34,211 bases of DNA from Candidatus Bipolaricaulota bacterium (GTDB lineage Bacteria > Bipolaricaulota > Bipolaricaulia > M55B111), in NCBI GenBank assembly GCA_018335015.1, contig JAGXKX010000007.1, positions 1 to 34,211 of the forward strand, given 5' to 3'. Under the pieces are notes generated by a model. The model was not told where the DNA came from and searched no databases. It worked only from the letters and a program-made list of their open reading frames with translations. A program made the translations under genes and the position numbers. Shown piece after piece: positions 22,007 to 31,565 of the stretch (its first letter is position 1; each line of letters opens with the position of its first letter).

Positions 22007-22987
22007 ATGAGTAAAAGTTTCGTTTTTGGTGTCGACATAGGTGCTACCTGGGTCAGAGTTGCTATTTCCGATCCATCCGGGAATATAGTGATAAAAGACA
22101 GGGAACCAATTGACACTTCCTCAAATCTGGTAGTAAGCAAGCAGATAGAAAAAATCGGAAGAAACCTCTGTCAGAGGGTTGATAGAGAACCCGGGGACTT
22201 ATCCGGTATAGGTATAGCCTCTGCGGGACCGATGAACAGGAAAGAGGGGAAACTAGTAAACCCCTCTAATATACCACTGGGAGAGGTACCTCTGGCGGGA
22301 CCGCTCGAGAAGTCGTTCGACACGAAGGTCGAACTTATAAACGACGGAGTCTCCGCCGTCCTCGCCGAAAGTAAATACGGAGCCGGACAGGAGTACGACA
22401 ACCTGGTCTATATCACTATAAGTACGGGTATAGGAGGCGGAGTAATCGTGGACGATCACCTGCTAATAGGAAAAAACGGTAACGCCGCCGAGGTAGGTCA
22501 CTTCACGATCGACGAAGAGGAAAAGTTAAAGTGCGGCTGTGGGCGCAAAGGCCACTGGGAAGCATATTGCTCCGGATCTAATATTCCCGATTTCGTTAGA
22601 ACGAGCCTGGAGAGCATCGAGCCAGAAGCGAGAAATAGTCCCCTGCTCGAAGAGAAAAAGAAGGCTTTTCGGGACTTTCAACCACGAGACCTTTTTGAAT
22701 ACGCCAAAGGGGGGGACGAACTGGCACTAAACATCGTCGAAGAGATCGGTAGACTGAACGCTATAGGTTTCGCCACGGTCACGGAAGCGTACGACCCAGA
22801 ACTTATTACAGTGGGGGGCGGGGTGGCTCTAAACAATCCAGAACTGATTCTTGAACCGATCAGGAAAAAAATCACCGACCACACCCAGAACGAAGTGCCA
22901 GAAATAAAGATAACCCCTCTGAACGAAGAAAACGTGCTCTACGGGGCAATAGCCAGGGCATTGACCTTATCCGAAAATTTACGTTAG
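22007..22987 (+). CDS. ROK-family sugar kinase (glucokinase-like)
   Basis: 326 residues. N-terminal ATP-binding motif GVDIGATWVRVAI (residues 8-20), second phosphate motif YITISTGIGGGVIVDD, catalytic Asp in the LINDGVSAVLAE region, and the ROK zinc motif in AAEVGHFTIDEEEKLKCGCGRKGHWEAY. The usual third cysteine (CGCGRxGC) is His here (GRKGHWEAY), as in some archaeal and thermophile ROK kinases. It probably phosphorylates glucose or an aminosugar at C6 in the cytoplasm. GGAGG lies 5 bases before ATG. It is a single-gene unit; no sugar transporter is adjacent. Confidence 0.9.
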   Translation: MSKSFVFGVDIGATWVRVAISDPSGNIVIKDREPIDTSSNLVVSKQIEKIGRNLCQRVDREPGDLSGIGIASAGPMNRKEGKLVNPSNIPLGEVPLAGPLEKSFDTKVELINDGVSAVLAESKYGAGQEYDNLVYITISTGIGGGVIVDDHLLIGKNGNAAEVGHFTIDEEEKLKCGCGRKGHWEAYCSGSNIPDFVRTSLESIEPEARNSPLLEEKKKAFRDFQPRDLFEYAKGGDELALNIVEEIGRLNAIGFATVTEAYDPELITVGGGVALNNPELILEPIRKKITDHTQNEVPEIKITPLNEENVLYGAIARALTLSENLR

Positions 22988-23310
22988 ATGTAAGGTCAGC
23001 CAGCAAAGGCCACTGCCGGACCATCCGTTATCGGACCCCCTCACCCATCAATATCAATTTGAGGATAACCCTCGCGACGGCGGGGCCAGTCTCAGTTCTT
23101 TGTCGACTCCGGTCTCTAAGTAAATCTTTAGTTCCCCAACCCGACAATTATCCCGCTCCACCGTCTACCCGAACCACCACAAACTATCCCGGTAAGTACT
23201 TAAAAGGTCTGACAAACCGGTTCAAGTTTGGGTATAATTACTGGATGTTATTAAGTTCCCTGAATCTGAAGGTAAATCGAGGCAGACAGAGGTAGAGCTA
23301 GCCTGATCCC
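22988..23310. other. Intergenic region between the ROK kinase and tilS
   Basis: No gene and no clear terminator. A solitary CTCAGTTCTTTGT at 23091-23103 resembles the terminal repeat of the structured element, but no hairpin core follows. The tilS promoter candidate lies at 23209-23238. Confidence 0.5.
23209..23238 (+). promoter_or_regulatory. Candidate promoter for the tilS-rseP operon
   Basis: CTGACA (23209-23214) and a perfect TATAAT (23233-23238) are separated by 18 bases. Transcription would start near 23245, giving a leader of about 65 bases before tilS. Confidence 0.6.
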
Positions 23311-24705
23311 ATGCAAGTATTAAACGATACTCGGAACTTCTTGAAACGTCATTCTATCGAGAATAGCTCCGTTCTGGTTGCCGTTTCCGGTGGAGTAGAT
23401 TCCACGGCGCTGCTTCGTGCCCTATCGGAACTGGAACCGGAGTTCGACCTCGAACTCTCCGTAGCCCACCTTGACCACGGCATACGGGGGGAGGCCTCCG
23501 CCGAGAACGCCGAGTTCGTCCGTGATATAGCTGAAAAACAGGGTTTAAAATTAATAGTGGAAAAGAGACCCGTTACCCGGATAGCCGAGGAGGAGGGCCG
23601 TTCCCTGGAAGAAGCGGCAAGATCGGTAAGATATAGATTCCTGTCTCAGGCGGCCCTGGAAAACGAGATGGATTTCGTCGCTCTGGGTCATAACCGAAAC
23701 GATCAGGCCGAAACCATTATCATGCACCTGATACGAGGGGCTGGACTTCGGGGTTTGAGCGGGATGAAAGAAAAAAGCGGCCGATACATAAGACCGCTAG
23801 TTCAAACTCCGAGAAAGGAGATAACCGACTATGTCGAGGCAAGAGATATCGACTATCGATTCGACGAAACAAATGAGGATACGAGTTTCACGCGCAACAG
23901 AATTAGACACGAACTGATACCAAAACTTGAGGATGACTATAACCCCCGAATAATAGATAACATCGTCCGGCTCGGCAAACTTGCCCGAGGCGCCCGGGAA
24001 TTCATCGAAGGGCGTGCAAATAGAGCTTACGAAAAAATAAAGCTAACCGAAGAGCCGGATGGTGAATGCTTCAGCAGGGGGGAACTTCTGGCACTCCACC
24101 CCTACCTTCAAAGGTCGACAGTCCGAAAATTCCTTAAGGAGGCAAGGGGAGACCTCGAAGACCTTGCTTATTCGCACGTCGAAGACCTCCTCAAAAAATT
24201 GCGGGAAGAGCCGGCCAGTACCCGACTCGATCTTCCCGGAATTACTTTCAGCCTTGACCGGGACAAAGCCTGCTTCGGCAAGGATCTCTCGGAAATAACC
24301 CAACCTTCCTATTATTTCGAGATTCAGCCCGGAGAAGTAATAGACATCGAAGAGGCCGATCTGAAAATTACCTGTGAAATTATTTCATCAGAAGAGGGAT
24401 GGAATCTCGACGATTTTTACGGTGATAGATTGATCGAAGCGGTGGATTGGCGTAAGGTTGAACAACCGATCCTGGTCAGGAACAGGGAAGACGGGGACCG
24501 GTTTGTCCCCCTTGGTATGAACGGGGACAAGAAATTGAAAGACTTTTTTATCGACTTAAAGATACCCCGCAGGGAAAGAGATAAGATTCCTCTTGTCTGC
24601 GACGAAAACGGGATTATCTGGGTTGTGGGGTTCAGAATAGACGACCGCTACAAGGTGGACGATACGACGGAGGAATTACTAACCATGCGAGCGAGGGAAA
24701 TATGA
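23311..24705 (+). CDS. tilS: tRNA(Ile)-lysidine synthase
   Basis: 464 residues. It modifies the wobble cytidine of the CAU-anticodon isoleucine tRNA to lysidine. The PP-loop SGGVDS is at residues 26-31, followed by AHLDHGIRGEASAENAEFV and ALGHNRNDQAETIIMHLIRGAGLRGLSGM, both family hallmarks. Residues about 210-320 are the TilS substrate-binding region, and the C-terminal domain includes NREDGDRFVPLGMNGDKKLKDFF. The ribosome site is weak. The stop overlaps the rseP start (ATGA). Confidence 0.96.
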   Translation: MQVLNDTRNFLKRHSIENSSVLVAVSGGVDSTALLRALSELEPEFDLELSVAHLDHGIRGEASAENAEFVRDIAEKQGLKLIVEKRPVTRIAEEEGRSLEEAARSVRYRFLSQAALENEMDFVALGHNRNDQAETIIMHLIRGAGLRGLSGMKEKSGRYIRPLVQTPRKEITDYVEARDIDYRFDETNEDTSFTRNRIRHELIPKLEDDYNPRIIDNIVRLGKLARGAREFIEGRANRAYEKIKLTEEPDGECFSRGELLALHPYLQRSTVRKFLKEARGDLEDLAYSHVEDLLKKLREEPASTRLDLPGITFSLDRDKACFGKDLSEITQPSYYFEIQPGEVIDIEEADLKITCEIISSEEGWNLDDFYGDRLIEAVDWRKVEQPILVRNREDGDRFVPLGMNGDKKLKDFFIDLKIPRRERDKIPLVCDENGIIWVVGFRIDDRYKVDDTTEELLTMRAREI

Positions 24706-25991
24706 CTACCGTACTGCTATTTCTTGCCGTACTTTCGTTTTTAATTGCAATTCACGAGGCCGGGCACCTGATGTCAGCCAAACTCGCCGGAGTCTGGGTG
24801 CACGAGTACTCTATCGGGTTTGGTCCCAGTTTGATTAGCCGAAAGATAAACGAGACTGCTTATTCCTTGAAACCCATCCCTTTCGGGGGATTCGTTAGAA
24901 TGGCCGGGGAAGACGTGGAGAAAGAAGCGGAGCAGGACGAAGACGTTCCCGAAAACAGGAAGTTCTACTCGCAGTCCCCGGGAACGAAGATGCTCATCTC
25001 GGTCTCGGGACCTGTAATGAACCTCCTGGCTGCCGTCCTGATAATGATACTCGTAGTAGGGGTAACCGGGACTCCAAGAGTCTCTATCTACGGGTTTCTC
25101 GAAGATTCTCCCTCCAGAGGGAAGCTCGAACGCGGCGATCAGGTATTGTCCATAGAGGGAAAAAGGATTACCTCGACCAACCAGTTAAACTCTCTGATCC
25201 AGCAAGGAGAGGGTGGCCCCCTGACCATCACAGTTTATCGGGGCGGAGAGGAGAGGGTCTTAACTGTTAATCCAGAGTATTCCGAAGAATACGAGAAATA
25301 TATGCTGGGGGTGAAGCTGGGGAATGCGATGATCAACGAAGTCACTCAGGTCGATAACGAGTCCCTCCCGGGAAAAGCTGGACTAAAAAAGGGGGACCGG
25401 ATAACGCAGATCAACGGGGTCTCCGTAAATAACGGTGCATCGATCGTAAACAGCCTGGAAGGAGTGAAAAATGGTGAACCGATAACCTTCACGGTGGCCC
25501 GAGACGGAGAAACGGTCGATTTGACCCTGGAACCGGAAAACCCCGAGGAAGCTCTTACCGGATTCTCGTTAAAAACGATCAGGGATCCCGTAGGCCCTGT
25601 TACCGCGATAGAACGGGGTCTAAATCAGATAAAAAGCATAATAATCCTGACCTATCAGGGAATTAGGATGATAGTAAGAGGGGAAATGGGGGCAGGACAG
25701 GCAGTAACTGGTCCAGTTGGTATAGCCAACATACTCGGCCAGAGCGCTCGCCAGGGAGTGTACTCACTGTTCTTTATGATTTCTCTAATAAGTTTGAACC
25801 TCGGGTTAATAAACCTGGTTCCCTTCCCCGCCCTGGACGGAAGTCGGATCGGCTACGCGACTTACGAGTTAATAAGAGGAAAACCCATACCTCCAGAGAA
25901 AGAGGGACTGATTAATTCGATCGGGTTCCTGATTCTGATCGGCCTGATGATCTTCATAACTTACAGGGATATTATCCGTTTCTTCACTTAA
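24702..25991 (+). CDS. rseP: Site-2 intramembrane metalloprotease RseP
   Basis: 429 residues. The zinc motif HEAGH is at residues 18-22 in the first membrane helix, followed by GVWVHEYSIGFGP. Two PDZ domains (about 115-190 and 200-285) lie between, and the second catalytic motif NLVPFPALDGSRI is in a late membrane helix. Such proteases release anti-sigma factors or clear signal peptides in the inner membrane. It is translationally coupled to tilS. The common neighbours dxr, cdsA and bamA are absent. No anti-sigma factor is visible, so the substrate is unknown. Confidence 0.95.
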   Translation: MTTVLLFLAVLSFLIAIHEAGHLMSAKLAGVWVHEYSIGFGPSLISRKINETAYSLKPIPFGGFVRMAGEDVEKEAEQDEDVPENRKFYSQSPGTKMLISVSGPVMNLLAAVLIMILVVGVTGTPRVSIYGFLEDSPSRGKLERGDQVLSIEGKRITSTNQLNSLIQQGEGGPLTITVYRGGEERVLTVNPEYSEEYEKYMLGVKLGNAMINEVTQVDNESLPGKAGLKKGDRITQINGVSVNNGASIVNSLEGVKNGEPITFTVARDGETVDLTLEPENPEEALTGFSLKTIRDPVGPVTAIERGLNQIKSIIILTYQGIRMIVRGEMGAGQAVTGPVGIANILGQSARQGVYSLFFMISLISLNLGLINLVPFPALDGSRIGYATYELIRGKPIPPEKEGLINSIGFLILIGLMIFITYRDIIRFFT

Positions 25992-26059
25992 GCTCCGGAG
26001 TCCGGAACTGGTTTAAATATTAAAAAAATAATCTACCGGGTAAGGAGGCCGAAAGTCCA

Positions 26060-28189
26060 ATGAACTTATCCAAAGAAGATTTGCTCGAGACCGCGGATAA
26101 ATTTGCCCCGACCTTCAGGCAGGTCAGGTTGGCGTTTTTGCTCTTCTTTACCCTGACCATGCCGCTGGTAATCTACCTCGGTAACACGGAGTACGGGTAC
26201 ACGAAGACAATCTACACTTTCGTCTATATTTCTTTACTCACGATACTCTGGCTAATAGAGCTGTTCCTGAACGATGAGGAAGAAATATCCCTGACCCGGC
26301 TATCTATTCCCGTAGGCCTGCTCGTCATTTCCGGCCTGTTGTCCTTAATCAACGCACCCAGCAAAGGGGTCGTTCTTCAGAGCCTGGGACTGCTGGTTTA
26401 CTTTTACCTCGTTTACCTTCTCATAGCCAACACGATAAAGACAGAAACCGAAGCAAGATACCTCCTGATTGCACTGATGACTTCCGGGCTCGGAGCGACC
26501 GTCTACGGACTCCTCCAGTATCTGGGAATAGTGAGGGGTGCTCACGGCTTCGCGGCGAGAGCCGGTTCGATAATTAGCGTGATGGGAAATCAGAACTATC
26601 TGGGCGGATTCATCTCATACCTATTCATCCCGGGGTTCGCGCTGATATTGATATCAAAATCGAAAATCCTTAAAACGTATCTGATCCTGGTCCTGGGGCT
26701 CTTTTTCTTCCTTCTATTTCCGATCGGAGCCCGTGGTGCCTGGTTGAGTCTGGTATTCGCCTCCCTGGTTTTCGCCGCCGGCCTGCTGTATTACAAGCCT
26801 ATAGACAACCTGAGGAAACTGTGGCTGACTCTTCTGGTTATAGTTCTCGTACTTTTCCTGGCCTATCTTTTCGCTTCCGCTCCGGGTCCGCTAAACTCGG
26901 TCCTTTCCTATTCAGCACCGGAAGACGGCGATAGATCGTGGGGGGTCTTCACTCCCGTCATCAGGCCGCTCGTGGAGGAGCTGGTGAAAAAGGGTGGTGC
27001 CCGTGTCGAGGACTGGTACATCGGTCTGGAAATGCTCAAAGACCACCCGCTGGTGGGAATAGGCCTGGGTAACTACAAGATAAAATTTCTCGAATACAGG
27101 GGCAGGTTTTTAACCACCGAAAAAGGACGTAATTTCGGCGGCTTTATTCCCCGCGGAGCCCAGGCGCACAACGAGTACGTCCAGTTTACCGCCGAGATGG
27201 GGATAATCGGGCTGATCGCCATCCTGGCGGCAGTAATTATGCTTTTAGCGAATATTTTCGCCCGGGTGGGCCCCTCGGGGCCTCCTGATCAGTGGTCCAC
27301 GAGAATACTGGGACTGGCCCTGGCAGGGGGGGTAATCGGTTACCTAATCCATTCCGGGGTAAGCTTTCCCGCTCACCTGCCGGCCTCTTCGTTCGCCGCG
27401 GTTGCTTTCCTCGGGTTGATAAACTCGGAGGCATTCGGTGAGGTGGAGTACACGTTAAACTTCTCTGGCCTTGCCCGCTACCTGACGCTGATAGTTATCT
27501 TTGCCTTCCTGATCACGGTAACGGTGTTTGCGTACAGGGACTGGAGGGCCAACGTAGTGATGGGAAAGGGGAAAGACCAGCTTCAGTACGGAAACTACCA
27601 CGTGGCGAAAGAACGGTTAAGAGAAAGTTTAGCTCTGGACTTTCACCCCAGACAGACCTATTACTTCCTGGGAGTGGCCGAGCGGCAGCTTGGTAATGAA
27701 ATGCAAGCTCTCGAGTATTTCGAGAAATCACTGGGCAGGTTCGAACCCTACAATCTTTACCTCCAGCTCGGTACCCTCTACCAGAGCCAGAACCAAATGG
27801 ACAAGGCAAAAGGAGCTCTCCGAAAATTCTTGAAGCTGGGAGCAGAAGAATCCCTCAACCTAAAGGCGAAGTTCTACCTGGCCACAATTGCAATTCGAGA
27901 GAATAAGGTAGACGAGGCGGAGAGCATCCTTCAGGAAATCCTGAACGAGGATCCGAAATTCGAAAGAGCAATAATTCTCCAGGGAGATATCGCGGACTTT
28001 CGGGGGAACGAGAGCAAGGCAAGAGAGAAGTGGGAAGAGGCCCTCCAGGTGATAAACGACAAATTGTCCAGAGTTGACTCGAGACTATCGGGAGAGGTTC
28101 AACTGGAGGAACTGGGAGACCTGAGATCGGAGAAAGAGAGGTTGACCAGGATAAGAGAACAGGTAAGCAAAAAACTGGGTGAATCTTGA
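26060..28189 (+). CDS. O-antigen ligase/polymerase-like membrane protein with C-terminal TPR repeats
   Basis: 709 residues. About 12 membrane segments span residues 20-490, with the WaaL/Wzy-type periplasmic loop around residues 300-390 and conserved GLEMLKDHPLVGIGLGNYK and RGAQAHNEYVQFTAEMGIIG. Residues about 510-680 are a run of TPR repeats (for example QTYYFLGVAERQLGNEMQAL and FYLATIAIRENKVDEAESI). The C-terminus is charged and helical. TPR-fused O-antigen ligase homologues occur in several phyla; the acceptor may be a lipid, a glycan or a protein. AAGGAGG precedes the ATG after a 68-base gap from rseP. The nearest glycan gene is the Wzz-type protein at 33477. Confidence 0.88.
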   Translation: MNLSKEDLLETADKFAPTFRQVRLAFLLFFTLTMPLVIYLGNTEYGYTKTIYTFVYISLLTILWLIELFLNDEEEISLTRLSIPVGLLVISGLLSLINAPSKGVVLQSLGLLVYFYLVYLLIANTIKTETEARYLLIALMTSGLGATVYGLLQYLGIVRGAHGFAARAGSIISVMGNQNYLGGFISYLFIPGFALILISKSKILKTYLILVLGLFFFLLFPIGARGAWLSLVFASLVFAAGLLYYKPIDNLRKLWLTLLVIVLVLFLAYLFASAPGPLNSVLSYSAPEDGDRSWGVFTPVIRPLVEELVKKGGARVEDWYIGLEMLKDHPLVGIGLGNYKIKFLEYRGRFLTTEKGRNFGGFIPRGAQAHNEYVQFTAEMGIIGLIAILAAVIMLLANIFARVGPSGPPDQWSTRILGLALAGGVIGYLIHSGVSFPAHLPASSFAAVAFLGLINSEAFGEVEYTLNFSGLARYLTLIVIFAFLITVTVFAYRDWRANVVMGKGKDQLQYGNYHVAKERLRESLALDFHPRQTYYFLGVAERQLGNEMQALEYFEKSLGRFEPYNLYLQLGTLYQSQNQMDKAKGALRKFLKLGAEESLNLKAKFYLATIAIRENKVDEAESILQEILNEDPKFERAIILQGDIADFRGNESKAREKWEEALQVINDKLSRVDSRLSGEVQLEELGDLRSEKERLTRIREQVSKKLGES

Positions 28190-28204
28190 TAATCGGGAGG
28201 AATT

Positions 28205-28993
28205 ATGGAACTTACCGAGCACCTAAATCAGTTTGAACCGGAAGCGGAAATCGCCCGGGTCGAAGACTTCATCGCCCGGGCAAAATCCGAGATAGGGTTC
28301 AACAAAGCAATAATCGGATTGTCCGGAGGAATAGACTCGAGTCTAACCGCGACCCTGGCAAACCGGGCGCTATCCGATAAAAATATGGAAGTCGTATTTC
28401 TACCCGAAGCTACCACGCCCGAGCGGGATAGAAGTGACGTTTCCAGGCTGGCGGAGAAGCAGGATATTGACGTCCGGGAGATCGCGATAGACGACTTAGT
28501 CTCGGCTTTCAAAAAGAAGCTCGGGGGGATGTCGGAACTGACAGAAGCCAATTTGAAAGCGAGAATCCGGATGGTCGTCCTTTATACCATTGCCAATCGG
28601 AGCGGCGGGCTCGTGCTGGGTACGGGAAACTTATCCGAGTGGCTACTGGGTTACTTTACGAAGTACGGCGACGGAGCTGCTGACCTCACACCACTGACCC
28701 ATCTCTATAAGACAGAAATCAATATAATGGCCGGATACCTCGAGCTTCCGGAGACCATAATTTCTAAGCCTCCTTCCGCCGGGCTCTGGGAGGGTCAAAC
28801 GGACGAAGAAGAACTTGGTGGTAGCTACGAGGATATAGACAAAGTACTCTATCTCAAGCACGACGAGAACTACACGCTCGAAGATGCAAAAAAGGCGCTC
28901 GATCTGGACCCGAATTTCGTGGAGATGGTTTACGATATGGTGGGGAATTCAGCCCACAAGCGAGAGGAGCCCGCGGGGCTTGACAGGAAATAA
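28205..28993 (+). CDS. nadE: NH3-dependent NAD+ synthetase
   Basis: 262 residues with the PP-loop GLSGGIDSSL (about residue 38), GTGNLSEWLLGYFTKYGDGAADLTPL and KPPSAGLWEGQTDEEELG, all typical of NadE. There is no glutaminase domain, so it uses free ammonia to amidate deamido-NAD. GGGAGG precedes the ATG, and the gene begins 15 bases after the ligase-like gene, so it shares its transcript. Confidence 0.96.
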   Translation: MELTEHLNQFEPEAEIARVEDFIARAKSEIGFNKAIIGLSGGIDSSLTATLANRALSDKNMEVVFLPEATTPERDRSDVSRLAEKQDIDVREIAIDDLVSAFKKKLGGMSELTEANLKARIRMVVLYTIANRSGGLVLGTGNLSEWLLGYFTKYGDGAADLTPLTHLYKTEINIMAGYLELPETIISKPPSAGLWEGQTDEEELGGSYEDIDKVLYLKHDENYTLEDAKKALDLDPNFVEMVYDMVGNSAHKREEPAGLDRK

Positions 28994-29071
28994 GCAAAGA
29001 TTATAGCGACTTGGGTCGATTTAATTAACGAGAGGAGAATTACTAGCAGAAACAGAAAAACGGGGGTAAGA

Positions 29072-30583
29072 ATGTTCGCTAGCAGATGGAAATCAGCTTT
29101 ACTTATAGTAGTCTTAGTGCTGGCTCTGGCCCAGCTGTCAATTGTTGCCTACGCGAGCGGCCCCAAATACGGAGGAACGCTCAAAGTCGCTTTACCGGCG
29201 GAACCGCCGGGGCTCGACCCTACCACGCATACAGCAGCAGTGATCGATAGGGTACTCTACAACAACGTCTACCAGGGACTTGTAAGAATCAACAGGGAAG
29301 GAGAGGTGGTGCCTTCACTTGCCCGGGACTGGGAAGTTTCCGAGGACGGAACACTCTATACCTTCTATCTCCGAGAGGGAGTCAAATTCCACAACGGTAA
29401 AAAGTTTACAGCGGAAGACGTCTCGTTTACCTTCGAGCGAGCTCGAAGCGAAACCACGACCGTGCCTCACCCGGAGTACTTCTCCCCCATAGAAAATATA
29501 GAAACCCCCTCCCCAACCACGGTTAAAATCTACCTTTCCCGGCCCAGTTCGATCTTCCTGTTTAACCTGGCAAGAGGAGATTCTGTAATACTTCCCGGTG
29601 GCGTCGAAGAACTATCGTCGCGTCCGGTAGGAACGGGTCCGTTCAAATTTAACGACTGGAAGAGAGGATCCAACCTCACGTTGACCAGATTCGAGGACTA
29701 TTACAGGGGCGAGTTACCGTATCTGGATAAAGTAGTATTTGAATTTATAGGGGACGTGAATACCCGAATCACCAGCCTCAAGAGCGGTGGAATTGACGCG
29801 ATAGCTTACCTGAGTAGCCCGGAAAACGCCGTATCTCTGAAAGAAGTAAACTCGTTAAAGGTTCTGACGGGGCTAACCACCTGGGAGGTAATCCTTGCCA
29901 TGAACAACTCCCGGGAACCTTTTTCCGACCCCCTGGTCAGAAAAGCGATAAATTTCGCTCTGGACAGAGAGGAAATAATCGAAGGAGCGACCTTCGGGTT
30001 CGGAAAACCAATAGGAAGCCTCATGAGCCCCACCAACCCAAACTACCTGGACCTGTCCTGGCTTTACCCGCACGACCCGGATAAGGCAAAAAGATTGTTA
30101 AAGGACGCCGGTTATCAGGGTGGCTTTGAAGCGACTTTGACCCTGCCCGCAAACTACGAACTATCCCTAAGGTCCGGCAAGATTATCGCGGATCAGGCCG
30201 GGAAGGTCGGGATCAACCTGAAAATAGAAAAGATCAGCTGGGCTCAATGGCTCCAGAGGGTCTTCTCGAACTCCGAATACGATTTGACAATAATCGGTCA
30301 CTCCGAAGCCTTTGATATATCGATTTACGGAAATCCGGATTATTATTTCAACTACGACAACGAGAGGTTTCAACAGGTTATAGGTAGAGCCGAACGGGAG
30401 ACGGACGAAAAAACCAGGAGACAACTTTATTCCCTTGCTCAGTGGATAATTGCGGAAGAGGTGCCCTCGGCTTTCCTCTTCTCCGCCCCGAGTCTTCCCG
30501 CGATGAGGAACGAAGTAATGAACTGGTGGAAAGACTACCCGATTCCTGCCGTCGACTTAACGGAGGTCTGGATAGATGAGTGA
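29072..30583 (+). CDS. Family 5 ABC substrate-binding protein (peptide/nickel type)
   Basis: 503 residues with a Sec signal peptide (residues 1-29, cleavage near VAYASG) and no lipobox cysteine. The mature part begins KYGGTLKVALPAEPPGLDPTTHTA, then YNNVYQGLVRINREGEVVPSLARDWEVSEDGTLYTFYLREGVKFHNGKKFTAEDV, the family 5 signature. Relatives bind di- and oligopeptides, sugars or metals, so the ligand is uncertain. A GGGGGT ribosome site precedes the ATG. It is followed by two permease genes, giving a transporter operon starting after a 78-base gap from nadE. Confidence 0.93.
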   Translation: MFASRWKSALLIVVLVLALAQLSIVAYASGPKYGGTLKVALPAEPPGLDPTTHTAAVIDRVLYNNVYQGLVRINREGEVVPSLARDWEVSEDGTLYTFYLREGVKFHNGKKFTAEDVSFTFERARSETTTVPHPEYFSPIENIETPSPTTVKIYLSRPSSIFLFNLARGDSVILPGGVEELSSRPVGTGPFKFNDWKRGSNLTLTRFEDYYRGELPYLDKVVFEFIGDVNTRITSLKSGGIDAIAYLSSPENAVSLKEVNSLKVLTGLTTWEVILAMNNSREPFSDPLVRKAINFALDREEIIEGATFGFGKPIGSLMSPTNPNYLDLSWLYPHDPDKAKRLLKDAGYQGGFEATLTLPANYELSLRSGKIIADQAGKVGINLKIEKISWAQWLQRVFSNSEYDLTIIGHSEAFDISIYGNPDYYFNYDNERFQQVIGRAERETDEKTRRQLYSLAQWIIAEEVPSAFLFSAPSLPAMRNEVMNWWKDYPIPAVDLTEVWIDE

Positions 30584-30608
30584 CAGCTCTTCTTTCCTCT
30601 GATGGAAA

Positions 30609-31553
30609 ATGTTTGGATACCTCACCAGAAAATTTACGGCTCTGGTCCTGACTCTAATACTTGTTTCGCTGGCAATATTTCTAGTGCTAAGGTTTCTCCC
30701 CGGTGACCCGGCCCAGCTCGTTCTGGGTATAAACGCCTCGCCCGAGAGCCTGGCTCAGCTGCGGTCGGAACTCGGGCTGAATGAACCGCTCCACGTCCAG
30801 TATCTAAACTGGATGAAAGGGTTACTGACCGGCAACCTGGGAGATTCGATATTTTACGAAAAGAGCGTCGGGTCGTTGATTGCCTCCCGCCTGGCGGTGA
30901 CGTTACCTCTTACGTTTCTCGCCACCCTCCTCTCGATAATAATCGCGTTACCGCTGGGGATTTTAGCCGCAATTAACCACCGACAACCCGGGGACTTCGG
31001 GATCATCGTTTTTTCTCAGCTGGGAATATCGGTTCCAGCCTTCTGGCTGGGCATTCTTGGCTTACTGCTATTCTCCGTCAAACTGAACCTCCTGCCGTCC
31101 GGAGGATTTATCGAATGGGGGGCCAACCCCCTGGGGGCGATAAGGTCTCTCACCCTGCCGGTAGTTACGCTAGCAATAATTCAATCGGCTGCTCTTACGA
31201 GAATGACAAGGTCTTCCGCTCTTGATGTCCTGTCCCAGGATTACGTGACCGCCGCCAGGGGGCGGGGTTTACCTGAAGTCAGAGTCCTCTCCAAGCACGT
31301 GCTCTCCAATTCCCTGATCTCGATAATAACGCTTATCGGTCTTCAGGTGGGTCAGTTGCTCGCCGGCGCGGTTATCGTGGAGAGCGTATTTCACCTTCCG
31401 GGTCTCGGTCGGCTGCTCATACTCGCCGTCGAACAGAGGGATCTACAGCTGGTCCAGGGGATTGTCACCATCCTGGTAGGAGCAATTATCACGATAAATT
31501 ATCTGGTGGACTTAACTTACGGCATCCTCGACCCAAGAATCAGACTGACCTGA
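30609..31553 (+). CDS. dppB: ABC transporter permease, DppB/OppB family
   Basis: 314 residues. The N-terminus TRKFTALVLTLILVSLAIFL and RFLPGDPA are hallmarks of DppB-type permeases. About six membrane segments are seen, and the coupling loop reads DYVTAARGRGLPEVRVLSKHVLSNSL. The ribosome site is poor, and a nearby ATG at 30602 is out of frame, so the start could be slightly misplaced. It forms the pore with the next gene product. Confidence 0.93.
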   Translation: MFGYLTRKFTALVLTLILVSLAIFLVLRFLPGDPAQLVLGINASPESLAQLRSELGLNEPLHVQYLNWMKGLLTGNLGDSIFYEKSVGSLIASRLAVTLPLTFLATLLSIIIALPLGILAAINHRQPGDFGIIVFSQLGISVPAFWLGILGLLLFSVKLNLLPSGGFIEWGANPLGAIRSLTLPVVTLAIIQSAALTRMTRSSALDVLSQDYVTAARGRGLPEVRVLSKHVLSNSLISIITLIGLQVGQLLAGAVIVESVFHLPGLGRLLILAVEQRDLQLVQGIVTILVGAIITINYLVDLTYGILDPRIRLT

Positions 31554-31565
31554 TCGGAGGAAGGA

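Noticed and set aside
23091-23103. CTCAGTTCTTTGT as a terminal repeat of another element copy
   Set aside because: No hairpin core or second terminal repeat is found within 250 bases; a match of this length can be chance.
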